Source: Methylomonas rhizoryzae (GTDB lineage Bacteria > Pseudomonadota > Gammaproteobacteria > Methylococcales > Methylomonadaceae). From it: a stretch of DNA of 64,000 nt. Below are positions 41,708-50,358 of this stretch, piece by piece. The stretch covers positions 620,001 to 684,000 of the forward strand of contig NZ_CP043929.1 in NCBI RefSeq assembly GCF_008632455.1. The letters are read 5' to 3'. Position 1 is the stretch's first letter, and the number at the start of each line of letters is the position of its first letter. The translations under genes and the position numbers were made by a program. The notes beneath the pieces were generated by a model. That model saw only the letters and a list, made by a program, of their open reading frames with translations. It was not told the origin of the DNA and ran no database searches.

Positions 41708-41726
41708 GGGTGCGAGCTATTGTGAC

Positions 41727-41733
41727 GCCCAAC
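41727..41733 (-). other. Core site GTTGGGC at the upstream edge of the cassette array
   Basis: A GTTRRRY-type recombination core lying 19 nt before the first cassette gene. It could be the 3' end of an attI or of an upstream attC; a GCCCAAT on the same strand at 41867-41873 could be the partner, but the 147-bp site would be longer than usual and the arms pair poorly. Confidence 0.5.
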
Positions 41734-42101
41734 AAGTAATTAAACAGTTTCCGTATAGCAACCGGGATTGGTTCATCTCTCGGTAGTTTATTGATTGATA
41801 TGCGGTTTCCATAACTGTATATCAGCCGGGTAGTAAGGCGATGATCGAATTGGGGCGATTGAATCAGATTGGGCGCTAAATCGCAACTGGGGTTACATGG
41901 GGCGCATCGGGTTAATGTTTGCAGTTCGGTGCTACAGCGGGCGATCAAGCCGAGTATCCAAGGGCATGTGGAACGCGTTCAAGCCTGGGATGCACCAGCC
42001 GATTTTGTGCGGTTTCGCCCATGCATCGCAGTGCAGCTCTTGAGTGCCCGGTCAATCATTAGTCAACTTACGCCGGCAAAGTAGGCTTGGGCGTAATCGA
42101 G
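41734..42101. other. Gene-poor stretch upstream of the cassette array
   Basis: About 370 bp between the array edge and the malic enzyme stop. Short open frames exist on both strands but none resembles a known protein, and I could not find an integrase remnant or a clear promoter for the cassettes. An ACTGTATATCAG palindrome-like stretch at about 41814 is the only structured element noticed. Confidence 0.4.
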
Positions 42102-43841
42102 TTAGGGGGTTGCGGCTGGCCGATATTTGAACGGCAGGTATTGGGCTTGCCATTGTTGGGCGCGGATGAAGGCGGCCAAGTCCAGTTCGGCTAAATCGCT
42201 GCGGGTTGCCGAGCCGTCGGCCAAGGCTTGCGCCAGTACCCGTTCCGCAACCAGTAGGCTGACTTCGCGCAAATCGGCGATGGGCGGGTAGATTAGGCCT
42301 TGCTCCAACCAATGTTCGGCGGTGTAGTCGGCCAGCGCGTAGGCGGATTCCAGCACCATGGCGTCGCTGATGCGCCGGCATTCGCCCAATACCGCGGCGA
42401 AACCCAGACCGGGAAAGATGAAGGCGTTGTTGCCTTGGCCGACCGGACGGGGCTGTCCCTGCCATTCGACCTCGCCGAACGGGCTGCCGGTGGCGACGAT
42501 GGCTCGGCCGTCGGTCCAGCCAAAAATGTCGGCCGGCGTAGCCTCGCAATTGGCGTTGGGGTTGGACAGCGGGAATACGATTGGTTGCTGGTGATGTTTA
42601 GCCATCGTCCGGATGAGGGTTTCGTCGAACAAGCCGGCTACCCCGGATAAGCCGATCAGCACGCTGGGTTTGGCGTGGCGGACCACATCCAGTAAGCTGG
42701 GGTTGCGCTCCCCCATGCCCCAATCCTGGAAGCAGGCGGGGCTGCGCGCCAGCGGCAGTTTGTAGGCGTCGTGCGGGGCGTTAGTGGCGACTAGGCCGTG
42801 GGCGTCGATCACGTAGATTTTGCGCTTGGCGTCGGCTTCGGATAAGCCGGCGCGGATCAAGCCGTCTCTTATCACGCTGGCCACGCCTATGCCGCCGGCG
42901 CCGGCGCCGGCGATTACGACGGTTTGCTCGCCCAGGGTTTCGCCTTTTTTACGGCAGGCATTGATCAAGCCGGCCAGCGCCACCGCGCCGGTACCTTGGA
43001 TGTCGTCGTTGATGCAGGGTATGGAATCCCGGTAGCGTTCCAACACTTCGAAAGCCACGTTTTTCGCGAAGTCCTCCCATTGGATCACGGCTTTCGGCCA
43101 TTGTTGCCGCACCGCGGCGACGAAGCGGTCTACCACTTGCAGATAGGCTTCGCCGCTCAGGCGCTTGTTGCGAGTACCCAGATAGTCGGGCGCGTTCAAT
43201 AATTCTTCGCTGTTGGTGCCGACGTCCAGATTGACCGGCAGGGTTTGAAACGGGCACAAGCCGCCGCCGGCGGTATATAGCGCCAACTTGCCGATGCAGA
43301 TCGCCAAGCCGCCCATGCCTTGGTCGCCGATGCCGAGTATCGCCGACGAATCGGTGACGACCAGCATGCGGATGTCCTGCCACGGGTAGTTGTGCAGGAT
43401 TTGCTCGATGCGGCCGACGTTCTCGGCGGATACGGTCAGGCCGCGGGCGGTGGTGAAAGAGGCGCTGAATTGCTGTACCGCCAGACCGATGGTAGGGGTG
43501 TAGACGATGGGTACCATCGCTTCCAAATGGCGCTCCAACAAGGCGTAGAACGCGACTTCCGAGCGTTCCTGCAAGGCGCGCAAATACTGGTATTTGGACA
43601 AGTCCTCGGGCTGCTTTTGGTAGTTGGCGTAAAGCCGTTGCAGTTGACGCTCCAAATCGGTGACCTCCGGCGGCAGCATGCCGTCCAGGCCCAGCGCTAT
43701 GCGTTCCTCGATGGTAAATGCGGTGCCTTTGTTGGTGGCCGGCAGGCGCAATAGCATGATGCCGCGAATCGACACCGCCAAATACGGTGCGCCGTTGTCG
43801 TCCAAACGGTAATCGAAGTAATCGCTTATTGGGCTGGTCAT
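42102..43841 (-). CDS. maeA: NAD-dependent malic enzyme
   Basis: A 579-residue cytoplasmic oxidative decarboxylase converting malate to pyruvate. It is of the large (about 560-580) NAD-malic enzyme type. Landmarks: GTAFTIEERIALGLDGMLPP near residue 40, YTPTIGLAVQQFS near 114, GIGDQGMGGLAICIGKLALYTAGGG near 170, IQWEDFAKNVAFEVLERYRD near 265, CINDDIQGTGAVALAGL near 285, the dinucleotide loop VIAGAGAGGIGVAS near 322, and FPLSNPNANCEATPADIF near 430. It is a single gene; it helps balance C4/C3 pools in methylotrophs. No regulatory neighbours are seen. Confidence 0.95.
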   Translation of the reverse strand: MTSPISDYFDYRLDDNGAPYLAVSIRGIMLLRLPATNKGTAFTIEERIALGLDGMLPPEVTDLERQLQRLYANYQKQPEDLSKYQYLRALQERSEVAFYALLERHLEAMVPIVYTPTIGLAVQQFSASFTTARGLTVSAENVGRIEQILHNYPWQDIRMLVVTDSSAILGIGDQGMGGLAICIGKLALYTAGGGLCPFQTLPVNLDVGTNSEELLNAPDYLGTRNKRLSGEAYLQVVDRFVAAVRQQWPKAVIQWEDFAKNVAFEVLERYRDSIPCINDDIQGTGAVALAGLINACRKKGETLGEQTVVIAGAGAGGIGVASVIRDGLIRAGLSEADAKRKIYVIDAHGLVATNAPHDAYKLPLARSPACFQDWGMGERNPSLLDVVRHAKPSVLIGLSGVAGLFDETLIRTMAKHHQQPIVFPLSNPNANCEATPADIFGWTDGRAIVATGSPFGEVEWQGQPRPVGQGNNAFIFPGLGFAAVLGECRRISDAMVLESAYALADYTAEHWLEQGLIYPPIADLREVSLLVAERVLAQALADGSATRSDLAELDLAAFIRAQQWQAQYLPFKYRPAATP

Positions 43842-44017
43842 GGAGTTCCTTGCAGCGGCGCAGGCGTCGCGAGCGGTTAAGACGGCGGCAATGTATCGGC
43901 TTTCATCCTACCGTACTTCAGCGGCAATATCACACAAAATGGCGTGGAATTAGGCCGCCGGGCGCCGTGCAATCAGGAAATTCGGAATTTAATATCGGCG
44001 AACAATACCGGCTGCGT

Positions 44018-44467
44018 CTAATCCCGAGCGGGCGGCGCATATTCCATGTGATATTGGTAGTGATCTTGGCTGATGATTTTGAAGCCTAGCCGCTGGTACA
44101 AGCGAAAGGCTTGGCTGTGCAAAAATACGTGCAGCCGCAAGGGTTTGCCGGCTGCGCCGGCTTTATCGATCAAATCGCTAATGATGCAACTGCCCAGGCC
44201 TTGGTTTTGAAACATCGGGTGAATTTGGATTTCGGTCAACTCGAGGTGGTCGGGGTAATCTTTGAGCGCGATGCCGCCGACGATGCGCCGGTTGGCAAGA
44301 ATTTTTCTAAAGTCCCCGCTCGCCCATTTTTGTTCGAAATAACGGTATTGATCCGCAGGGTCCCAACCGCCGAATTGCGACAAAAACACTTCTTTAAACG
44401 ATAACACGTGCAAATTCCAAAAGAAATTCTTGTCTTGGGCGTTAGCCGGCTCGAACTGGATCAGCAT
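44018..44467 (-). CDS. GNAT family N-acetyltransferase
   Basis: A 149-residue cytoplasmic acetyltransferase-like protein. The acetyl-CoA binding motif A is ELTEIQIHPMFQNQGLGSCIISDLIDKA (Q-x-x-G-x-G/A form QNQGLG near residue 90), and motif B is LHVFLHSQAFRLYQRLGFKIIS. The substrate cannot be predicted. It stands alone between malic enzyme and the lipoprotein gene with ordinary gaps. Confidence 0.87.
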   Translation of the reverse strand: MLIQFEPANAQDKNFFWNLHVLSFKEVFLSQFGGWDPADQYRYFEQKWASGDFRKILANRRIVGGIALKDYPDHLELTEIQIHPMFQNQGLGSCIISDLIDKAGAAGKPLRLHVFLHSQAFRLYQRLGFKIISQDHYQYHMEYAPPARD

Positions 44468-44570
44468 TCAGGCAGGCAAGCAGCAGGATCGGCGGCTACG
44501 GCGAGCCCATGGCTTGCCGAGTGAGTCGGGGGGCGCTGCGACGGTCGCCGTTGCAGCGACAAAAAAACCA

Positions 44571-45134
44571 TCAGTTGACAATCTCGGCCACCTTGCCGTT
44601 GTTGAAGCGGACCACGAAACGGTCGAAGCGGTTGGTCCAATACGTCCAGTTGTCGGCGGCCAGTGACGGGGTTTCGTGTTGCGGCGGGTGGCCGATGGCG
44701 GCCAGCACCGCCTCGCGGCTCATGCCGGTGATGGCTTTGCCTGTCCTGATCGCGGCTTGTTCGGCGGCATTGAAACGGCTTAAATCCACTTTGCTCGGGG
44801 CGGCGATTTTCTTGAACGCCTCCGGCATGGCATCTTTGCTGTATTTGGGCACGTTTTCGATGGTCAAGATTTGCCCGGTGCCGAGCAGGCGGATTTTAGC
44901 GTCGCCGCTGCTCATGGCTTCCAGCACGATTTCGGTGTTGATCGGCACTAACACGCCTTTGCGGTAATTGGTGGTGCGGTAGGTATTCTTCTCCTCGAAC
45001 AAACTGAACTGGGTGTAGTACACCTCGCCGGTTTGTACCTCGGCCGGCATTTGTTCGGGTTTCAAGGATTTATTGCAGCCGGCAACCGACAGGGCGGCGC
45101 CTAGCAGCGCGAATAGAAAACGGCGTTTAGTCAT
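44571..45134 (-). CDS. Predicted lipoprotein with a SmpA/BamE-like C-terminal fold
   Basis: A 187-residue outer-surface or periplasmic lipoprotein. The N-terminal MTKRRFLFALLGAALSVAGC ends in a lipobox (SVAGC, cleavage before the cysteine at residue 20). The C-terminal part, TGMSREAVLAAIGHPPQHETPSLAADNWTYWTNRFDRFVVRFNNGKVAEIV, resembles SmpA/BamE repeats (G-x-x-x-x-x-V-x-x-x-x-G-x-P followed by an aromatic strand). Function is unknown. The start at 45134 is preferred over an upstream in-frame codon because it gives a clean signal peptide. Confidence 0.75.
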   Translation of the reverse strand: MTKRRFLFALLGAALSVAGCNKSLKPEQMPAEVQTGEVYYTQFSLFEEKNTYRTTNYRKGVLVPINTEIVLEAMSSGDAKIRLLGTGQILTIENVPKYSKDAMPEAFKKIAAPSKVDLSRFNAAEQAAIRTGKAITGMSREAVLAAIGHPPQHETPSLAADNWTYWTNRFDRFVVRFNNGKVAEIVN

Positions 45135-45337
45135 CGACAAGCTCCGGGTCGTGATGGGCGAGGCCGTGCGGATATGTACTCGGACAAACCGCAAAGCGGC
45201 AAGCCGTGCATGATACACGCAACAAATCTTGATAAACAGGTATGGCGAGATAGAGTGAGGCGGCGCATTCTGGTAGGAAGGTTTGGGGTAAGGCGCCGCC
45301 GATAGAGGCCTACTGAAGTATCCTTGCGATCAAATAT

Positions 45338-48300
45338 TCAGCACGATATGCGATTTGGGAGCGAATAGTACGGCTGCTCGCTCCAATGCATGTGCCAATC
45401 GAGCATTTGCTCGGCAGGCATAGGGCGGGCTATGCCGTACCCCTGCGCCAATTCGCAGCCGAGCTGCAGCAACAATTCCCCGTGTTTCTCGCTTTCAACG
45501 CCTTCGGCAACCACCTGTTTGCCAAAAGCGGCGGCCAGATTAATGACGCCATTCAGAATCGATTGATCGTCCGGGTCGTCAAGCATGTCGCTCACGAAGC
45601 TCCGATCTATTTTTAGCGTGGTTACCGGCAAACGTTTCAGATAAGTCAAAGACGAGTATCCGGTGCCGAAATCATCCAGGGCAAATGCTACCCCCAGTTC
45701 TTTACACGCATAAATAACATTGGATACATGGTTTATGTCTTCGAGCGCACTGGTTTCCAGCACCTCGAGCTCCAGGCAATCGGCACCTATCGATGGATGG
45801 GCTGCAAGCAACTGTCGTAGGCGTTCGACAAAGTCCTTTTGTTGTAATTGGCGTGCGCCGATGTTGACGCTCACCGGAATTTTCAGCCCGGCTTTGTGCC
45901 AGATCTGAAGTTGGGTTAGGACGGTATCTATCACCCATTCGCCGATTTCGACAGCGAGCGGATGATCCTCGATGACCGGCAGAAATTCACCGGGCAGCAA
46001 CAGGCCGGTTTCCGGGTGATTCCAGCGTATTAACGCCTCCGCACCGACTAATGCTCCAGTGCGCAAATTTACCTTGGGTTGGTAAAACAGTACAAATTCG
46101 CGCGCGAGCATGGCCTGACTTATGCGGTTCAAGGATTCGTGGCGATTGCGAATGTAACTGTCCTGATAGGCATCAAACGTATGGAGACAGTTTTTGCCGG
46201 ATAGTTTTGCTTGATACATGGCCTGATCGGCCTGACGCAACAATTGATCGGCGTCAACTTCTTCCTCCTGTGGATAAAAAGTTACCCCCAAGCTGGCCGA
46301 AACATTGAATACCAAATCACCGCACGCTGTCGGCTCGGCAGCCGCTATCAACAAGCGGTTTAATATCGGCGTACTCGATTCCATATCGGCCAGCTCCGGC
46401 AATACGGCGACGAATTCGTCGCCGCCGATTCTGGATAAGGTGTCGCCTTCACGCAGTGCTTGTTTCATTCTGGCGGAGACAGACACCAACAAATGGTCGC
46501 CGGCTTCGTGTCCGTAAGTGTCGTTGATGGCTTTAAAACCATCCAGATCAAGGTAGGCTATCGCCAATTTATCGCCATTGCGTTGCGCCTGCACAATCGC
46601 TTGGCGCAATCGATCCGCCAGCAGAATGCGATTGGGCAGGTTGGTGAGCGCGTCGAAGTGTGCGATATGTTCCAGTCGCTTCTCGTGCTCCTTGAGTGTT
46701 GTAATGTCGGAGAATAACGACACATATTGGCTAACATTGCCTGCCGCGTCGCGTATCGAGCTGATGGATTCCATTTGGGCATAGATCTCGCCGGTTTTAC
46801 GGCGATTCCATATTTCCCCGTACCAGTGGCCCTTCTCAAGCAATTGCTGCCACAAATTGGCGTAAAAACTTGGATCGTGACATCCGGAATGGAGAAAGTG
46901 AGGGAATCGGCCGATGGCTTCCTCGCGGCTATAGCCGGTTATCAGGCTGAAAGCGTCATTGACGTCAATGATGGTTCCATCGGTTCCGGTAATCATGATG
47001 CCTTCGCGCGCATGGGTAAATACGCTGGCGGCAAGTTGTAGCTTTTGCTCGACCTGCTTGTGCTCGGTGATATCGGTGTGAGTGCCGATCATCCGCACCG
47101 GGTTGCCGTCAATATTGCGGCTCACTACCATGCCGCGGGCAAGAATGTATTTATAACTGCCATCCTTGCATCTCATCCTAAACTCTACCGAATAAAGCGG
47201 GGTCTTGCCCGTCAGGTAATCCTGAAGGGTTGCCGTGACGCCGGCCCTATCGTCGGGATGAAGCCGATCTTCCCATTCTTGTTTAACGGCGAGCAGGTCG
47301 TCGTCGCCGTAACCCAGCATTTCCTTGTAACGCCGGGAAAAGTTCACCTCATTGGTGGCGATGTTCCAGTCCCAAACGCCGTCGCCGGAACCTTCGATGG
47401 CGAATTTCCAGCGAAATTCGCTTTCGGCCAGTTGGATTTCCGCCTGTTTGCGCTCGGTAATGTCGCGTGCAGTGGCATATGTCGCGCCGTCGTTTTGGTC
47501 GAAATAAGCTGTCCAAGACAAATGTATCAGCCTGCCGTCTTTGCAAACGTAACGGTTTTCAAAGGCAAGCGACTCATGACCCAATATCTGCCGCGCCATT
47601 TCCTCTGCGGTTTTTTGCCTGTCGTCCGCAAAGACAAAGTCCAGAAACGGTTTGGCCAACAATTCGGATTCGCCAAAGCCCGTCAATAAAACAAAGGCCG
47701 GATTGACTTGCTTGAAACAACCTTGCGGGTCGGCAATGCACATCGGCTCCCGGGTGAGCCGGAAAAATCGAAAATACTGCTCTCTTTGTTGCGCGACCCG
47801 TTCGCGTTCCAAGACTTCCGCCTGAAGCTGGCCGGTAAAATTTTGCAGCCGGGCCGTCATCTGATTGATAGCGGCGGCGAGTTCGCTAAATTCATCCGTA
47901 CCGACGCAGTCAATCCGATAATCAAGATTGCCCTCGGCAATCCGCTTGGCTCCTTGATGTAAAGGTAATAAGCGTTTTTTAATCAGCCTGCTCAGCTGCA
48001 TCGAGTTCAAAATGGTGGCCAGTGCCAACAGAAATGCAAATAGACTGACAATGCCGACTAAATATTGATAACTTTTCTCCACCCTATGGGTACTGACATC
48101 CAGCAAAGTCGTAGCCAGATTAAGGCTCTCGGATATCCGTAGCAGTAGCTGACTGACCAGTCGTTTGTCTAACTCCGCATAAACGCCTTGTTTGTCCGTG
48201 ACTTGATTCAATGACTCGCTGTTGTTGACAATGCGCTGAAAAATGTCTGTGGATTGCTCGAAACTCCCGCGCAGCTTGTTCAATTCAGGCTTATCGTCTG

Positions 48301-48574
48301 CGTGAGTGTGTTGTGCAATGACCCGCTCTATCAGTTGCGCAACATTATCCTTGTGCTTGTCCCAATCCCTCTGCGCCCGCTCTTCTCGATATAAGAGATA
48401 TTGATCCCGAAATACGGTTAATTCGAAGAAACTGCGCACCAGATTATCGACCAGCATGTAGTCGTTTTTTTGCCGCTGGTAATGCGCCATGGTCCAGAAC
48501 AGGATTGGCAGCAATAGAATCACTGCGACGATCGTAGACGCAGACAGAATTTTTAACCGTTTGATGATCCGCAT
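45338..48574 (-). CDS. Membrane sensor with HAMP, three PAS, GGDEF and EAL domains
   Basis: A 1078-residue c-di-GMP metabolic protein. Two membrane helices (about 10-30 and 172-194) flank a periplasmic sensor domain of about 140 residues; a HAMP domain follows, then three PAS/PAC modules (about 265-385, 390-510, 515-635), a GGDEF domain with intact SRIGGDEF near 716, and an EAL domain with intact GAEALIRW near 845 and downstream DDFGTGYSSLTYLKRLP. Both catalytic halves look active. A solute-binding lipoprotein gene lies directly upstream with a 6-nt gap, so the pair is probably one signalling unit. Confidence 0.92.
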   Translation of the reverse strand: MRIIKRLKILSASTIVAVILLLPILFWTMAHYQRQKNDYMLVDNLVRSFFELTVFRDQYLLYREERAQRDWDKHKDNVAQLIERVIAQHTHADDKPELNKLRGSFEQSTDIFQRIVNNSESLNQVTDKQGVYAELDKRLVSQLLLRISESLNLATTLLDVSTHRVEKSYQYLVGIVSLFAFLLALATILNSMQLSRLIKKRLLPLHQGAKRIAEGNLDYRIDCVGTDEFSELAAAINQMTARLQNFTGQLQAEVLERERVAQQREQYFRFFRLTREPMCIADPQGCFKQVNPAFVLLTGFGESELLAKPFLDFVFADDRQKTAEEMARQILGHESLAFENRYVCKDGRLIHLSWTAYFDQNDGATYATARDITERKQAEIQLAESEFRWKFAIEGSGDGVWDWNIATNEVNFSRRYKEMLGYGDDDLLAVKQEWEDRLHPDDRAGVTATLQDYLTGKTPLYSVEFRMRCKDGSYKYILARGMVVSRNIDGNPVRMIGTHTDITEHKQVEQKLQLAASVFTHAREGIMITGTDGTIIDVNDAFSLITGYSREEAIGRFPHFLHSGCHDPSFYANLWQQLLEKGHWYGEIWNRRKTGEIYAQMESISSIRDAAGNVSQYVSLFSDITTLKEHEKRLEHIAHFDALTNLPNRILLADRLRQAIVQAQRNGDKLAIAYLDLDGFKAINDTYGHEAGDHLLVSVSARMKQALREGDTLSRIGGDEFVAVLPELADMESSTPILNRLLIAAAEPTACGDLVFNVSASLGVTFYPQEEEVDADQLLRQADQAMYQAKLSGKNCLHTFDAYQDSYIRNRHESLNRISQAMLAREFVLFYQPKVNLRTGALVGAEALIRWNHPETGLLLPGEFLPVIEDHPLAVEIGEWVIDTVLTQLQIWHKAGLKIPVSVNIGARQLQQKDFVERLRQLLAAHPSIGADCLELEVLETSALEDINHVSNVIYACKELGVAFALDDFGTGYSSLTYLKRLPVTTLKIDRSFVSDMLDDPDDQSILNGVINLAAAFGKQVVAEGVESEKHGELLLQLGCELAQGYGIARPMPAEQMLDWHMHWSEQPYYSLPNRISC

Positions 48575-48580
48575 GAAAGC

Positions 48581-49567
48581 CTAGCGGTAGATAGTTACGG
48601 CGGACGGTTTGATAGCCGATAGGCTATCGAAATGAATGTGTTGTTGGTAGTCGGGCATGGCGGTTCGATCGGTCAGCCGGTTTTTCATGGCCCAGCGGGT
48701 TTCGTCTTCCAAGGTAATCAGCAGCGTTTGATCGAGTGTCACAGCATAATTGAAATCAGCCCAAACATTCTTGATCAGACTCCATTCCAACCGTGTAGCT
48801 CTAGCCATAATGATTTGGGCCTTATCCGCGTGTTCGGCAACAAAGGTTTCGGCCTTGAGCAAGGCGCGTAGAAAGCGCTTGATCGTATCGGCGTTTTTTT
48901 CGATAAACGCTTGTTGTGCGGCGATATTAAACGTTTCGGTGTAGATGTCCCGGTCGTAAAAAACCGTCACATCGGAACCTAATTGCCGTTGAATTTGTGT
49001 CAGCGGGTAGTTCCAGGTGCAAACCGCATCGACCTGCCGGAGTTCGATACTCTGCAGCATGTCTTGAGGATGGATGGCAACCGCCTCGATTTCCGGTCTG
49101 GTCAGGCCGGATGCCGTCAAAATGGAATCCAGAAAAAACTCGGATGTCGTGCCGGGGGTGTAGCCGACGCGCTTTCCTTTTAAGTCCGTGAGTTTGGTAA
49201 TGCCGGCATCTCGTCTGGCCACAATGGCATGATTACTTGAACTGGTGACGATATTGGCAATTACGGCGACCCGTTCGCCGCGCAATATGCTGAACATCAG
49301 CGGCGTTTCGGCAACGGTTGCGAAATCGGCTTTATTCTCAAGCACCGCTTGCAAGGCCGTTTTGCCGAAACTATGCAGTTGAGGCAGCACTTCCAATCCC
49401 TCCTCGGTAAAAAAACCTTGAGCCAACGCGACATGCATCAGCGCCGATTCCGGTTGATTGGTGAAGGCAACGGTGATTTTTCTTATCAGCCCCGGGTTTT
49501 GCGGCGGGGACTCTCGGCAGGCGGCCAACAGCGTGAAGCACATCGATAGAAGGAAAGCTTTAGCCAT
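48581..49567 (-). CDS. NMT1/THI5-like solute-binding lipoprotein
   Basis: A 328-residue periplasmic binding protein of the ABC transporter SsuA/ThiY type. The signal peptide MAKAFLLSMCFTLLAAC ends in a lipobox (LAAC). The fold is indicated by VAFTNQPESALMHVALAQGFFTEEGLEV, LKGKRVGYTPGTTSEFFLDSIL, and CTWNYPLTQIQRQLG. No permease or ATPase gene is adjacent. Instead the GGDEF/EAL sensor gene follows after 6 nt, so the binding protein may load a ligand onto that sensor's periplasmic domain. Ligand unknown. Start at 49567; an in-frame GTG ten codons upstream is possible. Confidence 0.85.
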   Translation of the reverse strand: MAKAFLLSMCFTLLAACRESPPQNPGLIRKITVAFTNQPESALMHVALAQGFFTEEGLEVLPQLHSFGKTALQAVLENKADFATVAETPLMFSILRGERVAVIANIVTSSSNHAIVARRDAGITKLTDLKGKRVGYTPGTTSEFFLDSILTASGLTRPEIEAVAIHPQDMLQSIELRQVDAVCTWNYPLTQIQRQLGSDVTVFYDRDIYTETFNIAAQQAFIEKNADTIKRFLRALLKAETFVAEHADKAQIIMARATRLEWSLIKNVWADFNYAVTLDQTLLITLEDETRWAMKNRLTDRTAMPDYQQHIHFDSLSAIKPSAVTIYR

Positions 49568-49597
49568 TATGAGCTTGTGCTGCGTAACATAAACCAC

Positions 49598-49936
49598 TAT
49601 TCAACACTCTAAAAATCGATCAATTTGGCTAACAGGGTCAAAGCGACACGGGTGGAGAAATGCTGGTCAATGACTGTGTAAGCGGTACAGTTATACAACG
49701 ACTCGCTTGGTTAACCAACAATTATTCGAAAAAACCTGAATGCTCTATCTTATTGATTAACTTAGTCGTTAGGCGACTTTTGCATCGCTCGGCGATCTTG
49801 AATGATCGAAGGCGCATGCCGTGGTTCTATCGGCGTCTCACGCAAATATCCATGTGTGCACTATTGCCTGCCGGAGCAGTCAGCCGCCAAGGCGTCATAA
49901 AAAAACGGCAACGTTGGGTCGGCGGATTCGGCCGGG
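49598..49936. other. Intergenic region before the aryl polyene cluster end
   Basis: About 340 bp between the solute-binding gene promoter side and the last gene of the aryl polyene cluster. It holds the upstream region for the solute-binding gene and the downstream region of the thioesterase. A plus-strand open frame starting near 49660 runs into the thioesterase in antisense and looks spurious. No terminator with a T-run is clear. Confidence 0.45.
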
Positions 49937-50356
49937 TTATTGCTCAGGCGCTTCGCCCAAACCCAACTTGTGCAAGAAAATCGGCGGCGAGGCGTAGCAC
50001 ATTTCCCCGGTGTCGCTGTTAACCGCGGCTTGTATGGTTTGGGCTTTGGCCAGTATTTCGCCGGAATGAGCGTCGCTGATGCGGTATTTGATTTTCATCC
50101 GGTATTCCCATTCCACCAGTTCGGCGCGGACTGTAAGCTTTTGTTCGAAGCGGGCCGGTTTGACGTAACGCAATTGCAAATCGACGATGGGCCAGACGTA
50201 ACCGGTTTGGCGCATGGTCATATAGCCGTAGTCGATTTTGTCCAGCAAGGCGCAGCGGGCGAGCTCCAAATATTTGCAGTAATGGCCGTGCCAGGCGATG
50301 CCGAGGATGTCGATGTCGAAAAACGGTACGATAACTTCCACTTCGGCGCTGATCAT
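49937..50356 (-). CDS. apeK: 4-hydroxybenzoyl-CoA-type thioesterase of the aryl polyene cluster
   Basis: A 139-residue hotdog-fold acyl-CoA/ACP thioesterase. The active-site motif DIDILGIAWHGHYCKYLELAR (D-x-x-G-x-x-x-H-x-x-Y) near residue 13 matches the 4HBT class. It may hydrolyse the finished polyene from its carrier or recycle stalled chains. The start at 50356 (2 nt after the preceding stop) is preferred to an in-frame TTG at 50389. It is the last gene of the cluster here; in typical clusters the next genes encode a LolA-like carrier, an RND/MMPL exporter and an ammonia-lyase, none of which follows. Confidence 0.82.
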   Translation of the reverse strand: MISAEVEVIVPFFDIDILGIAWHGHYCKYLELARCALLDKIDYGYMTMRQTGYVWPIVDLQLRYVKPARFEQKLTVRAELVEWEYRMKIKYRISDAHSGEILAKAQTIQAAVNSDTGEMCYASPPIFLHKLGLGEAPEQ

Positions 50357-50358
50357 GG

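Noticed and set aside
41867..41873. GCCCAAT as the outer end of a further attC site reaching 41727
   Set aside because: The resulting 147-bp site is too long and its arms pair poorly; kept only as a possibility under the core-site entry.
49781..49789. GTTAGGC core near 49.78 kb as another attC
   Set aside because: No complementary partner core and no cassette gene are in position.
49660..50022. Plus-strand open frame of 120 codons near the cluster end
   Set aside because: It runs into the thioesterase in antisense and has no recognisable domain.
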